From Streptomyces sp. NRRL F-5122 (GTDB lineage Bacteria > Actinomycetota > Actinomycetes > Streptomycetales > Streptomycetaceae), in NCBI RefSeq assembly GCF_001507435.1, contig NZ_LMWH01000241.1, positions 62,001-126,000 of the forward strand: a DNA stretch of 64,000 nucleotides, written 5' to 3'. The stretch's first letter is position 1. Each line of letters starts with the position of its first letter. Position numbers and translations under genes: made by a program. The notes below the pieces were generated by a model, which searched no databases, was not told the origin of the DNA, and saw only the letters and a list, made by a program, of their open reading frames with translations. Below are positions 33,915 to 41,679 of this stretch, one piece after another.

Positions 33915-34319
33915 ATGACCACCGGGCTGCAGCCCCCGCTTCCCTCCCACCCCGTCCTCCGCCTGCGGCTGGCGCCCCACAGCGACCTGCCCCGGCCCAT
34001 CGACGGAGCATGGTGGCCGCGCTCCTACGACCTCCTCGTGGAACTCCCGCGGCTGCTGGCCGGATTGCCGCGCGAGTGGGGCCATATCACGAGTGTCACC
34101 TTCAACGCGGCGACGTGGTCCGCGACGCCCGGCCGGATACTCGTGTGCAACCAGGTCGTACGACTGCGCAGAGCCCTGGCGGCGAACGCCCCGCACACCG
34201 TCGTCCTGCTGTCCGCCGGCCGAGGGCGCTGGGACCTTGTGGTCGTGCCTCCGGACACCGCCGAGGACGCCGCAAAGCCACTCATGGCGGCCGCGGCGGG
34301 CGACCTCGGGGACGGCTGA
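33915..34319 (+). CDS. DUF5994 family protein
   Basis: This 134-residue protein has the DUF5994 signature: LRLRLAPHSDLPRPIDGAWW, PRSYDLLVELPRLLAGLP, WGHITSVTFNAATW and the ending GRWDLVVVPPDTAEDAA. The family is restricted to actinobacteria, and its function is unknown. The ATG at 33915 follows CAGGAG. The preceding hypothetical frame stops 10 bases upstream. Confidence 0.85.
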   Translation: MTTGLQPPLPSHPVLRLRLAPHSDLPRPIDGAWWPRSYDLLVELPRLLAGLPREWGHITSVTFNAATWSATPGRILVCNQVVRLRRALAANAPHTVVLLSAGRGRWDLVVVPPDTAEDAAKPLMAAAAGDLGDG

Positions 34320-34676
34320 CCCGGGCGCGGTGACCACGCAGCCGAGCTTCCCGCCCTGATCAACCACCGCTGCACGCTCGACAGCCCGTGGCCGACCATG
34401 TCGTCCGCATCGACTCCTGCCCCTTTCGACCGCCCTCGTCGCCACGGCAGCGACGGTGAACCACCAGCGGAGGCCGACGCGGCGCACCGGCATCACCGTT
34501 GCCGACCGCGAGAGGTCCGTCTCACGGGCACGCTGTGGGCACGGGGTCATCGGTGGGAGGCGCCCGAGATGTCCGCGGCCTTCGGCGGGCCCAGTCGGCG
34601 AAGCCGGCCGAACGCACTCCATGGGCGGCTGCCGTCGCAGATGCCGAGCGCTGTGGGTGCGGCAGAGACGGGTCAC
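34320..34676. other. Intergenic stretch downstream of the DUF5994 gene
   Basis: No convincing gene is seen. A 102-codon plus-strand frame (34398-34706) has mixed codon bias and runs into a terminator hairpin, so I do not call it. Confidence 0.35.
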
Positions 34677-34714
34677 GCCGGTTGTCACCGGACAGCCCTT
34701 CGGTGACAACCGGC
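34677..34714. terminator. Strong hairpin between DUF5994 and the cold-shock cassette
   Basis: GCCGGTTGTCACCG pairs perfectly with CGGTGACAACCGGC (14-base arms, 10-base loop). It lies between convergent units and could serve both. Confidence 0.65.
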
Positions 34715-34876
34715 GGAGCGGTCCGTACCGGTCTCGTGCGGTATGCGCCTCATGTCCGAAGCGCCGGCCTCCGCGGGACGCGGATTCGGGTGTCCGGCCC
34801 GCTCACAGGCCGGGTGCCACGTCCTCGGCTCTCCAACCGGGAAAAGCCACATGACCTGCTGTCGTCATGGAAAGCG

Positions 34877-35164
34877 TCACCAACCGGGTGTGTCCTCGTC
34901 GCCCCAGGCCTGTCGGGCCGGGTTGACCGGGCACGCATCGTGGCAGGTGAAGCCGAGGCGGGTCAGCGCCCGACGCATCTCACCCGACGTGAAGTCCCGG
35001 CGGTTCTGCCTGGTGATCACCTCCCCGACCTGCATCACGGGGAAGACGCGGCCGGCGATGGTCACGGACACGCCGGTGACAGGTTCGGGTGCGATGCCAC
35101 TCATCGACTGCTCGACCTCGCCCTTGACCAGGTCGAAGGGGAAACGGGCGATCACACAGCGCAT
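34877..35164 (-). CDS. SCO5918-family protein (cassette copy 1)
   Basis: This 95-residue protein starts MRCVIARFPFDLVKGEVEQS and continues EPVTGVSVTIAGRVFPVMQV, RQNRRDFTSGEMRRALTRLG and FTCHDACPVN. I recognise the Streptomyces SCO5918-type family, which is encoded beside DEAD-box helicase and cold-shock genes; its function is unknown. It is the last gene of the first csp-helicase-CBS-SCO5918 cassette. The ATG at 35164 has GTGGAGG upstream. A second copy at 40937 shares about half of its residues. Confidence 0.88.
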   Translation of the reverse strand: MRCVIARFPFDLVKGEVEQSMSGIAPEPVTGVSVTIAGRVFPVMQVGEVITRQNRRDFTSGEMRRALTRLGFTCHDACPVNPARQAWGDEDTPGW

Positions 35165-35232
35165 GGATGCCTCCACAGGGACGGGTCGGATCACCGGAGA
35201 GGCCGACCGCGCGGCGGGCGGCCGGACGGCGG

Positions 35233-35631
35233 TCAGGATGTGAGAGCGAGGACGCCCAGGGCGTAGCCGTGCTCGTCGATCACGGGGGAAACGTGCAGGG
35301 CCCGGACTCGCATGGCGGCTTCCGCCTCGCCGAGTGCGGCCGTGGACGAGGTGAACGGCCCGCGGTCGAGCGGGAGGTCCCGCAGCCGCGTCCGGTCGCT
35401 GTACCACGAGCCGCCCCGGTGTGCGGCGAGCTGGGACCGGGTGACCAGTCCCGTGCACCGGCCGTCCTCGTCCCGGAGGAGCAGGTGCGGGACGCGGGCG
35501 CCGATGAGGACGGAGAGAGCCACGTCGACGGCCATGTGGTCGTCGACCTGCGGTCCGGGAGCGTGCATGGCATCGCGGGCGGTCGGACCGGTGCCGTGGG
35601 CATGCCGTGTGAGGGGCGGAATCGGCGTCAA
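35233..35631 (-). CDS. CBS-domain protein (cassette copy 1)
   Basis: This 132-residue protein has two CBS-like halves: DDHMAVDVALSVLIGARVPH, LLLRDEDGRCTGLVTRSQLA and later AMRVRALHVSPVIDEHGYAL with GVLALTS. CBS modules bind adenine nucleotides and often report energy state. The TTG start (35629-35631) overlaps the helicase stop as TTGA, and GAGGAG precedes it, so translation is coupled to the helicase. The copy at 41299 keeps the TTG start but lacks the second half. Confidence 0.82.
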   Translation of the reverse strand: MTPIPPLTRHAHGTGPTARDAMHAPGPQVDDHMAVDVALSVLIGARVPHLLLRDEDGRCTGLVTRSQLAAHRGGSWYSDRTRLRDLPLDRGPFTSSTAALGEAEAAMRVRALHVSPVIDEHGYALGVLALTS

Positions 35632-37211
35632 GAGCTTCTCCTCTTCGTCGGAACGTGCGGGACGGGCGACGTCTGGTCCCGACCGCTGGGAGCGCGTACC
35701 CGTGCCGCGGTCATCGGGGGTTCCGCCGCGGGCCGACCGACTCCCTTGGCAGCCCGGCCCCGACGACCACGGCCGGCGGATCCCTTGCCCTCGCGGGGTT
35801 CGGCGGGCTGTGGGGGGAGGGCGACGGGCACGCCGGACGGCGTGCGTGCGCCGGTGATGCGGTGCAGTTCGGCCGCGCCGGGGCGGATCCGGGCGGTACG
35901 CGCGGTGACGCCGGCGTCGGCCATCAGACGGTCCACCGCGCGGCGCTGGTGCGGCAGGACGAGGGTGACGACGGTGCCGGACTCGCCGGCGCGGGCGGTA
36001 CGGCCGCCGCGGTGGAGGTAGTCCTTGTGGTCGCCGGGCGGGTCGACGTTCACGACGAGGTCGAGGTGGTCGACGTGAATACCGCGGGCCGCGACGTTGG
36101 TGGCCACCAGGACCGTGATCCGACCGTCCTTGAACCGGGCGAGGGTCCGGTTGCGCTGTGCCTGGGACCTGCCACCGTGCAGGGCCGAGGCGTGCACGCC
36201 CACCGACAGCAGATGCGTGGTCAGCCGGTCCACGGCGTGCTTGGTGTCCAGGAACATGATCACGCGTCCGTCGCGGGCGGCGATCTCGGTCGCGGTGGTG
36301 TCCTTGTCGCCGTCACGCACGTGGAGCAGATGGTGCTCCATGGTGGTGACGCTGCCCGCCGGTGGGTCGACCGAGTGCACCACGGGGTCGTGCAGGTAGC
36401 GGCGCACCAGGAGGTCGATGTCACCGTCAAGGGTGGCCGAGAACAGCAATCGCTGTCCGTCGGAAGGGACTTGGTCCAGCAGCGTGGTCACCTGCGGCAG
36501 GAAGCCCATGTCCGCCATCTGGTCGGCTTCGTCGAGGACGGTGACGCTGACCCGGTCCAGTCGGCAGTCGCCCCGCTCGATGAGGTCCTTGATGCGGCCG
36601 GGCGTCGCGACGACCACCTCGGCGCCGCCGCGCAGGGCACTCGCCTGCCGGTCGATCGACATGCCGCCCACCAGGGTGGCGAGCCGCAGTCTCAGTGCCC
36701 GGGCGTAGGGGGCGAGCGCGTCGGTGACCTGCTGGGCCAGTTCCCGGGTGGGGACGAGGAGGAGGGCGAGCGGCTGCCGTGGCTGGGCTCGCTGCCCGTC
36801 GAGGCGGGCCAGCACCGGCAGGCCGAAGGCGAGCGTCTTGCCCGAGCCCGTACGGCCCCGGCCCAGGACGTCGCGGCCCGCGAGCGCGTTGGGCAGCGTG
36901 GCCGCCTGGATCGGGAAGGGCACGGTCAGGCCCTCGGCGCCGAGCGCCGCCAGCAGCCGTGCGGGCATGTCCAGTTCGGCGAACGTCTCGACCGCGGGCA
37001 GTGGCTCGGTCAGGGTGACCGGCGCGGTGAACTCCTGCCGGCGTGGGGCGGAGTCTTGGCCGCTCTTGCGCCCGGTGCCCGGACGAGGGCCCGGCCGGCC
37101 CGTCTCCTGCGTCCGGAAGCGGCTGCCGCGAGCGGAGCCTGCCGAGCGCGTGGCACCGCGGTCCGCGCGGTGGTGACCGGACTTGCCGTCGGTGCGGTGG
37201 GTACGGTTCAT
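35628..37211 (-). CDS. DEAD-box RNA helicase (cassette copy 1)
   Basis: This 527-residue helicase has a basic disordered start (about 1-60), then the Q motif FPIQ, Walker A GRTGSGKT, PTRELAQQV, ATPGRIKDL, LDEADQM, SAT, RDGRVIMFLDTKHAVDRL, VATNVAARGIHV and HRGGRTARAGESG, and a basic C-tail. It is an RhlE-like cold-shock RNA unwinding enzyme. GAGGAAGG lies before the ATG at 37211. It is encoded 244 bases after csp on the same strand, overlaps the CBS gene by its stop codon, and is paralogous to the helicase at 41680 along its whole length. Confidence 0.94.
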   Translation of the reverse strand: MNRTHRTDGKSGHHRADRGATRSAGSARGSRFRTQETGRPGPRPGTGRKSGQDSAPRRQEFTAPVTLTEPLPAVETFAELDMPARLLAALGAEGLTVPFPIQAATLPNALAGRDVLGRGRTGSGKTLAFGLPVLARLDGQRAQPRQPLALLLVPTRELAQQVTDALAPYARALRLRLATLVGGMSIDRQASALRGGAEVVVATPGRIKDLIERGDCRLDRVSVTVLDEADQMADMGFLPQVTTLLDQVPSDGQRLLFSATLDGDIDLLVRRYLHDPVVHSVDPPAGSVTTMEHHLLHVRDGDKDTTATEIAARDGRVIMFLDTKHAVDRLTTHLLSVGVHASALHGGRSQAQRNRTLARFKDGRITVLVATNVAARGIHVDHLDLVVNVDPPGDHKDYLHRGGRTARAGESGTVVTLVLPHQRRAVDRLMADAGVTARTARIRPGAAELHRITGARTPSGVPVALPPQPAEPREGKGSAGRGRRGRAAKGVGRPAAEPPMTAARVRAPSGRDQTSPVPHVPTKRRSS

Positions 37212-37382
37212 GGCGGAACCTTCCTCGATGCGGCGTATCGAGGAATTCCGTCCAACGGCTGACCGCCGTAAGGAATCACAAGACTGAGCCGGATAAAAAA
37301 GCAAAAGGTCGGGCCTCTCGATGCCGAAGCCCGGACTGTCGGCAATCCGGAGATCGGGGAAACCCGGAAACGCAATGGTTGA

Positions 37383-37407
37383 GGCCCGCACCCCAAGAGC
37401 GCGGGCC
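37383..37407 (-). terminator. Hairpin between csp and helicase, copy 1
   Basis: GGCCCGC pairs with GCGGGCC around an 11-base loop about 50 bases after the csp stop. The second cassette has a longer perfect version at the same place, so this is probably an attenuating terminator that lets csp be made in excess. Confidence 0.55.
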
Positions 37408-37455
37408 CCAGCCATACGATGCGCGAGCCTCTGGCCCGCGACGTTCACGTCGGCG

Positions 37456-37659
37456 TCAGGCGGGAACGATGTTCTCTGCCTGCAGGCCCCTCTGGCCCTG
37501 CGTGACGTCGAAGGTAACCTTCTGGCCTTCCTGAAGTTCGCGGAAGCCATTGGTGGCGATGTTCGAGTAGTGGGCGAACACGTCAGCGCCGCCGCCGTCC
37601 TGCTCGATGAAGCCGAAACCCTTTTCCGCGTTGAACCACTTCACGGTGCCAGATGCCAT
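37456..37659 (-). CDS. Cold-shock protein (CspA family; cassette copy 1)
   Basis: This 67-residue cold-shock domain has the RNP1 motif [10 protein letters not shown] and the RNP2 motif DVFAHYSNI and ends with AENIVPA. It binds single-stranded RNA or DNA and melts secondary structure at low temperature. GGGAGATCCAAT precedes the ATG. The leader contains a block conserved with the second csp gene. It differs from the copy at 43352 at about ten positions (for example [20 protein letters not shown] here). Confidence 0.96.
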   Translation of the reverse strand: MASGTVKWFNAEKGFGFIEQDGGGADVFAHYSNIATNGFRELQEGQKVTFDVTQGQRGLQAENIVPA

Positions 37660-37709
37660 ATTGGATCTCCCTCGGGGGGCAGTGTCGGCCCTGCACTTCG
37701 CGGAGCCGA

Positions 37710-37786
37710 GTCGCCGCGATGATCACCCCTCCGGAAAAATCCGAAAGCTCTGCAAAGAAAAAATCTCTGGCAATCAAAACTGCAAC
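37710..37786 (-). promoter_or_regulatory. Conserved csp leader element, copy 1
   Basis: On the coding strand the region upstream of csp contains CAGTTGCAG, ATTGCCAGAG and GATTTTTCCGGAGGGGTGAT followed by CATCGCGGCGAC. The last block ends 51 bases before the ATG, compared with 53 for the second csp gene. Conservation of a non-coding leader between diverged paralogues suggests promoter or cold-responsive RNA structure. Confidence 0.55.
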
Positions 37787-37888
37787 TGCTGTCACGTTAA
37801 CACAGGTCGGGGCGGGAGCGTCCCTGGACATTCGGAATCTTCCGGTAATCCTCATCCGACTGGATTCCGGATTTCTGTGTCGGCGGTA

Positions 37889-38152
37889 CTAGATATTTGT
37901 GCCCTGCTCGTTCAGCTTCCGGCGCACTTCCCGGTTCAGGCGCAGGGCGTCGTCGAGCTGATTTTCCAGAGAGATGATGCGGCACGCGGCCTCGACGGGG
38001 GTGCCCTGATCGACCAACTCACGGGCGCGGGCGGCGATGCGCAACTGGCGGCGGGAATAACGGCGATGGCCGCCTTCCGACCGTAGGGGAGTGATCAGCT
38101 CGGCTGTACCGACGGACCGGAGGAAGGTGCCGGACCTCAAGCCCTCGATCGC
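37889..38152 (-). pseudogene. Truncated MerR-family regulator (homologue of the gene at 39405)
   Basis: The frame ends in FLRSVGTAELITPLRSEGG, HRRYSRRQLRIAARARELVD, QGTPVEAACRIISLENQL and a helical tail, matching the intact MerR protein at 39405-39749 almost residue for residue over about 70 positions. Upstream of this the first DNA-binding helix and a usable start are not recognisable, and the open frame continues into unrelated Pro/Gly/Arg-rich sequence. I read it as an N-terminally degraded copy; a functional protein with a different N-terminus is less likely. Confidence 0.65.
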
Positions 38153-38595
38153 GCCACCGCCGTTCTTCCCGCGCAGACCGCACGGCGGCCCGGGGCCCCA
38201 GGCCGCCGGGTCGCAGAGACCTCGGTGCCTGGCCGAGTGCCCGGCCGACACCACAGCGTTTCCACGACACCCCGATACGGTCACTCCGGCCGGGCCGGTC
38301 ACCCCCTGTACGGATCGCACCGGCCGTCGCGGTGCGCGCCGTGCCCCATGGCGGAGGGCCAGATGCGGCCGACGCGACGTCCGGGCCGTACGGCCATCGG
38401 CACGCCGCGAGGCGTCCCGCTCCTGCCCGATGACGTGCCACGCCGATGCGGTCTTCCGCCGGCGAAGTCCCGGCTGTCAGAAGGGATTTCGGCGGACTGA
38501 GGGCTTCCCTGCCCGAATCGCCCTATGCCCGGGTTGAAACTGCAGGTCAGCGGTACTCCGCCGCACAGGGAGCAGGAAGCGTGTTGTAAAAGCAC
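38153..38595. other. Intergenic debris upstream of the truncated MerR gene
   Basis: No supported gene. Codon bias is poor in all frames, as expected for decayed sequence next to the tRNA fragment. Confidence 0.35.
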
Positions 38596-38622
38596 AAGCC
38601 CCAGGCCGCTGACCTGGGGCTT
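38596..38622 (-). terminator. Copy of the tRNA-Gly terminator hairpin
   Basis: AAGCCCCAGG pairs with CCTGGGGCTT around CCGCTGA. The hairpin has the same core as the terminator of the real tRNA-Gly at 45319-45341 and sits in the same place relative to the tRNA fragment. Confidence 0.7.
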
Positions 38623-38628
38623 CAAGAA

Positions 38629-38672
38629 GAGCGGGTGACGAGAATGGAACTCGCGCTCTCAGCTTGGGAAGC
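38629..38672 (-). pseudogene. tRNA-Gly(CCC) 3' fragment (candidate attachment site)
   Basis: These 44 bases match 45351-45394 of the intact tRNA-Gly(CCC) at 43 positions. They cover the acceptor 3' strand, the T arm, the variable region and the anticodon loop into the 5' anticodon stem. The single difference changes the T-loop TTCGA to TTCCA. The 5' half of the tRNA is missing, so it is not functional. Such 3'-half tRNA copies are the normal product of site-specific integration of mobile elements. Confidence 0.85.
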
Positions 38673-38924
38673 GACGGCGCTTGCGCGGACTCATACGCCG
38701 TGAGCTGGACGTACGCGCTGATCGGAGTTCCTCACGAGTGCGGGATCGCACCGTGATTGACCGCTGTTGCCCGCTCTCATGGGCACGGCCGGGGCACGCC
38801 GTCATGGAACGTCGGATGCATCGCCGTGCGAACGCCTCGGTGCTCCTGGCGGTGTTCTGGCCCGAGAGCGCCTCGAATGGATCTTTGCGATGGCGAACAT
38901 GCTGGCCCAATGAGTGCGGCGCCA

Positions 38925-39035
38925 ATCGGCACTGTGGACACTGCGTCGTATGGAAGCCTCTCGGCTTCACCCTCGACGAGATGCGCCCCGGCTGGAGGCC
39001 ACCGACAGCCTCGACTCGGGCGAGGAACTGCCGCT
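38925..39035 (+). pseudogene. Frameshifted fragment of a second MerR-type gene
   Basis: Read in successive frames, the sequence gives ALWTLRRME, then LGFTLDEMR after a one-base shift, then LEATDSLDSGEELP after another shift. Joined, these make the usual MerR segment after the DNA-binding domain (xLGFxLDEMRxLLEATDxLDSGEEL). No single frame is intact and no upstream helix-turn-helix is evident. I regard it as a relic. Confidence 0.45.
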
Positions 39036-39404
39036 CGGGGGAGGGTCACCCTCCGCCGGAACTGATCCGGGGTTTCGAGCGGGGCGCTTAAGCAGTGGGT
39101 CGAGCATCGGGAGCGACCATAGCCTGCTGGGGCATTGATCTGGGCGTCGGCTGCACTATGTGATCGCAGCACGGCGGTGGGGGTCGCCGTACCCGAACTG
39201 CGGCATCGATGCGCAGCCCTCCTGATGCCCACCCTTGAGGTCGGCCCGGTGAGGGCTGGGTGCGCCGGACGGGCGGGAACCGGCCCAGCTCCATCCCGTC
39301 GCTCCCACGACAGCCGACGCTGTCGTCACCCCGACCGCGGGACTACCGGCCCGTACTCTCGTGTGGCCACCACAAGGCGCTCCGGGTGGCCCGCGCCCAC
39401 GCGA
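39036..39404. other. Gene-poor stretch in the putative element
   Basis: No frame shows convincing coding bias. The sequence is less strictly G/C at any codon position than its surroundings, consistent with decayed genes. Confidence 0.3.
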
Positions 39405-39749
39405 TCAGCTGGAACCGGAGCTGCCGGCCGCCTCGTCCGCGGCACGACGGTACTCGGCGTTGATGCGCTGAGCTTCCTCGAGCTGGTCCTCGAGGATGAC
39501 GATGCGGCAGGCGGCCTCGATCGGGGTGCCCCTGTCGACGAGCTCGCGGGCGCGAGCGGCGATCCGCAGTTGATAGCGGGAGTACCGGCGATGCCCGCCC
39601 TCCGAGCGGAGCGGAGTGATCAAACGAGCCTCGCCGATGGCTCGAAGGAAGCCCGGGGTGGTGCCGAGCATCTCGGCTGCCCGGCCCATCGTGTAGGCGG
39701 GGTAGTCGTCGTCGTCCAGAAAATCACTAAGAGGGTTGTCCGCTGTCAT
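39405..39749 (-). CDS. MerR-family transcriptional regulator
   Basis: This 114-residue protein starts with an acidic tail (MTADNPLSDFLDDDDYPAYT), then a MerR-type winged helix (MGRAAEMLGTTPGFLRAIG, LITPLRSEGGHRRYSRYQLR) and a coiled-coil dimerisation helix (RELVDRGTPIEAACRIVILE, DQLEEAQRINAEYRRAAD). It has no cysteine-rich effector domain. GAGGTGAC precedes the ATG at 39749, and a perfect 32-bp palindrome lies 26 bases upstream. A truncated homologue lies at 37889. It may control nearby cold-shock or gvpU genes, which is inference. Confidence 0.88.
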   Translation of the reverse strand: MTADNPLSDFLDDDDYPAYTMGRAAEMLGTTPGFLRAIGEARLITPLRSEGGHRRYSRYQLRIAARARELVDRGTPIEAACRIVILEDQLEEAQRINAEYRRAADEAAGSSGSS

Positions 39750-39774
39750 GTCACCTCGCTGTGCAACGCGTCGA

Positions 39775-39806
39775 GGGGCCTTGGTGCCGTACGGCACCAA
39801 GGCCCC
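39775..39806. promoter_or_regulatory. Perfect 32-bp palindrome upstream of merR
   Basis: GGGGCCTTGGTGCCGT is followed immediately by its reverse complement, giving 16-base arms with no spacer. It lies 26-57 bases ahead of the MerR start codon. It could be an autoregulatory operator or a leader hairpin that controls transcription; no terminator is needed here, because no gene ends nearby. Confidence 0.6.
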
Positions 39807-40443
39807 GAAGGAAATTCAACACCATCCGTCGGCCCTACTGCTGTGCCGACCTTCTGTTTCCGCTACCCGGCCCGGCAGAGGGCGGGGTAGCGGGGGATCG
39901 CAGCTGCTTGACCGGGGACCACCATCCATTCCGGGGTCTTGCGGTACCCGGGCCGAGTGCTTCTCGGGCCGGGCGATCCTGATGGCGTCTGCTCCTCCGT
40001 TCCTCTCTGAACCAACCACTGGATGAATCGGCACTGCGGTACTGCTGCGGCAGCTCCTCGACATGCGAGCCGCCCAGTGCGGCTCCCAGCGCCGTCGCCG
40101 TTCTGGGAAACCTTGGCTTCGAGGCTCGAGAGCCGCACTGACCTGCGAACTTCGTGTACAACTACCCGGCAGTTCGTTTCTGCCGGGTCTCGTTCGACCG
40201 TGTTCTACGACAGGAAGCATAACCACGCCGCGAGGTAATGTCTACTCTGGCAAGAGTAGATTTCACTCTATGGCAGAGGAGGAATCCTGCCACCTGCGAC
40301 GATGACCTCCCCCTAGGTCGTCGCGCGCGGCGCCACGACGGATGGGGCCACTCGCCGCTCGGTCAAGAACTGCCTCCCGCCGTCCGCGAGCTGTCACCCC
40401 GCGGGGCGGGCCCGAGACAGGCAGCTGAATAGGATCTGCTCTC
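39807..40443. other. Gene-poor region between merR and gvpU with two hairpins
   Basis: ACCCGGCAG (40161-40169) pairs with CTGCCGGGT (40177-40185), and TCTACTCT (40241-40248) pairs with AGAGTAGA (40253-40260) around GGCA. A strong GAGGAGG stretch near 40276 is followed by an ATG at 40300 that closes after four codons. The remains look like a deleted gene start. No coding frame is convincing. Confidence 0.45.
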
Positions 40444-40818
40444 ATGTCGAACCCTGATGAACTGCTTGTCGCTCTCTCCGCCGCGGTGGAGTCCGAGCGA
40501 AGCAATCAGATGTCGCTGACCGTGGTCGTCGGCGGCGCAGTCATCACCGGCCGGCTGGCTCCGGAGGCCGTGTGGAGGGAGCGGGTGGCGGAGGTCCTGA
40601 AGGAATCGGACCGCCTCGGCCCGTTCTCCGGCGTCTTCCCCGGCGGCCCGCGAGGGGAACGGCCCGGCCGCGGCGGAGATCCCACGCATCTGCACTTCCA
40701 TCTCGCGCGGATCCTGCAGGGCAGCCTCGGTATCCCGGAGACGGGCGGCATGTACCGAGTCGCGATCAAGGACGTCAGCGCATGGACCGTGGGTGATTTC
40801 AGCTACTTCGACCGGTGA
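40444..40818 (+). CDS. gvpU: Gas vesicle accessory protein GvpU-like
   Basis: This 124-residue protein shows DELLVALSAAVESERSNQMS, LTVVVGGAVITGRLAPEAVW, DPTHLHFHLARILQGSLGIP and YRVAIKDVSAWTVGDFSYFD, which I recognise as GvpU of actinobacterial gas-vesicle clusters. No gvpA, gvpF/L, gvpJ or gvpO homologue lies within the window, so it is an orphan here. GvpU has been linked to vesicle clustering. The ATG at 40444 has AGGA upstream. It sits between merR and the second cold-shock cassette. Confidence 0.78.
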   Translation: MSNPDELLVALSAAVESERSNQMSLTVVVGGAVITGRLAPEAVWRERVAEVLKESDRLGPFSGVFPGGPRGERPGRGGDPTHLHFHLARILQGSLGIPETGGMYRVAIKDVSAWTVGDFSYFDR

Positions 40819-40867
40819 GACGCTGTCCCCGCCCCGCTGCTCTCTCCGAGCGGACGAGGACACAGCA

Positions 40868-40905
40868 GTGGGGGCTCCGTCGAGGTGCGTCGACAGAGCC
40901 CCCAC
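40868..40905. terminator. Bidirectional terminator between gvpU and the second cassette
   Basis: GTGGGGGCTC (40868-40877) pairs with GAGCCCCCAC (40896-40905), with an inner GTCGA/TCGAC-type stem. The two flanking genes converge here. Confidence 0.75.
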
Positions 40906-40936
40906 CGGGATCCTGAGGGCGGTTACCCGCCCGTCC

Positions 40937-41251
40937 TCACACGTCCACAGGGCAGGTGCCGTCGAGCAGTGCCGACGGGGTCCGGAGCGGAAGGGGAGCG
41001 CTCACGGGCGCGGCCTCGGGGCCGTCGTGGCAGGTGAAGCCGAGGCGCGCCATGGCCCGGGTGACTTCGCCGACGGTGAAGTCACGGCGGTCCTGTCCCG
41101 TGGTGACCTGGCCCACCTGCTTGACGGGGTAGCGGCGGCGGCCGATGGTCACGGACGCGCCCGTGACCAGCTCGGGCTTGACGCCCTTCATCGAGGCCAG
41201 CACCCCGATCTTGGTCAGGTCGAACGGGTACTGGGCGATGACACAACGCAT
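40937..41251 (-). CDS. SCO5918-family protein (cassette copy 2)
   Basis: This 104-residue protein starts MRCVIAQYPFDLTKIGVLAS, continues with KPELVTGASVTIGRRRYPVK, TTGQDRRDFTVGEVTRAMAR and LGFTCHDG, and ends with a short extension SALLDGTCPVDV that copy 1 lacks. The family is of unknown function. The ATG at 41251 follows GGGAGGC. It is the last gene of the second cassette and has its own terminator region shared with gvpU. Confidence 0.88.
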   Translation of the reverse strand: MRCVIAQYPFDLTKIGVLASMKGVKPELVTGASVTIGRRRYPVKQVGQVTTGQDRRDFTVGEVTRAMARLGFTCHDGPEAAPVSAPLPLRTPSALLDGTCPVDV

Positions 41252-41298
41252 GATGCCTCCCAGGCATGACGGAAAGGAACTGACCCGGGCGGGGTGGA

Positions 41299-41595
41299 TC
41301 AGCCGCGGACGGGAACAGGCCGGAGCCGGCTGCCGAGGACGTCCCGCAGACGGATGCGGTCCGTGTACGTGGAACTGGCACGGAGAACGGCGAGCCGGGC
41401 CAGAGTGATCGAACCCGTGCTCTGATCGTCGCCGTCGCACACAGTCAGGTACTCGACACGTGCACCCGCCATGACGGCCAGAGCCACCTCGACGGTCATG
41501 TCGTCACAGACCCGAGGCCCGTACGCTTCCATGCCGTCGACCACGGTCGTCGATGCGGGGTCCGCCACGCGGCCCTGCGTCTGAGTGGGCGTCAA
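41299..41595 (-). CDS. CBS-domain protein, shortened (cassette copy 2)
   Basis: This 98-residue protein corresponds to the first part of the copy-1 CBS protein: CDDMTVEVALAVMAGARVEY, LTVCDGDDQSTGSITLARLA, TYTDRIRLRDVLGSRL. It ends before the second CBS half, so it cannot form a complete intramolecular Bateman pair. It also starts with TTG (CAGGAGG upstream), as copy 1 does, but here it is separated from the helicase by 84 bases. It may dimerise to make a full site or be on the way to decay. Confidence 0.75.
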   Translation of the reverse strand: MTPTQTQGRVADPASTTVVDGMEAYGPRVCDDMTVEVALAVMAGARVEYLTVCDGDDQSTGSITLARLAVLRASSTYTDRIRLRDVLGSRLRPVPVRG

Positions 41596-41679
41596 AAGTG
41601 CCTCCTGCGGTGCGGGTTGGTCGGCTTGGTGGCCATTGCGGCCTGGGGAGACCGCTGCGGCTCCTGGGCCGTGCAGGGC

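Noticed and set aside
34398..34706. 102-codon plus-strand frame after the DUF5994 gene
   Set aside because: Third-position bias is mixed and it ends inside a terminator hairpin.
38681..39091. 136-codon plus-strand protein containing LGFTLDEMR
   Set aside because: Only the middle segment is MerR-like; the matching flanking pieces lie in another frame, so it is a frameshifted relic rather than a gene.
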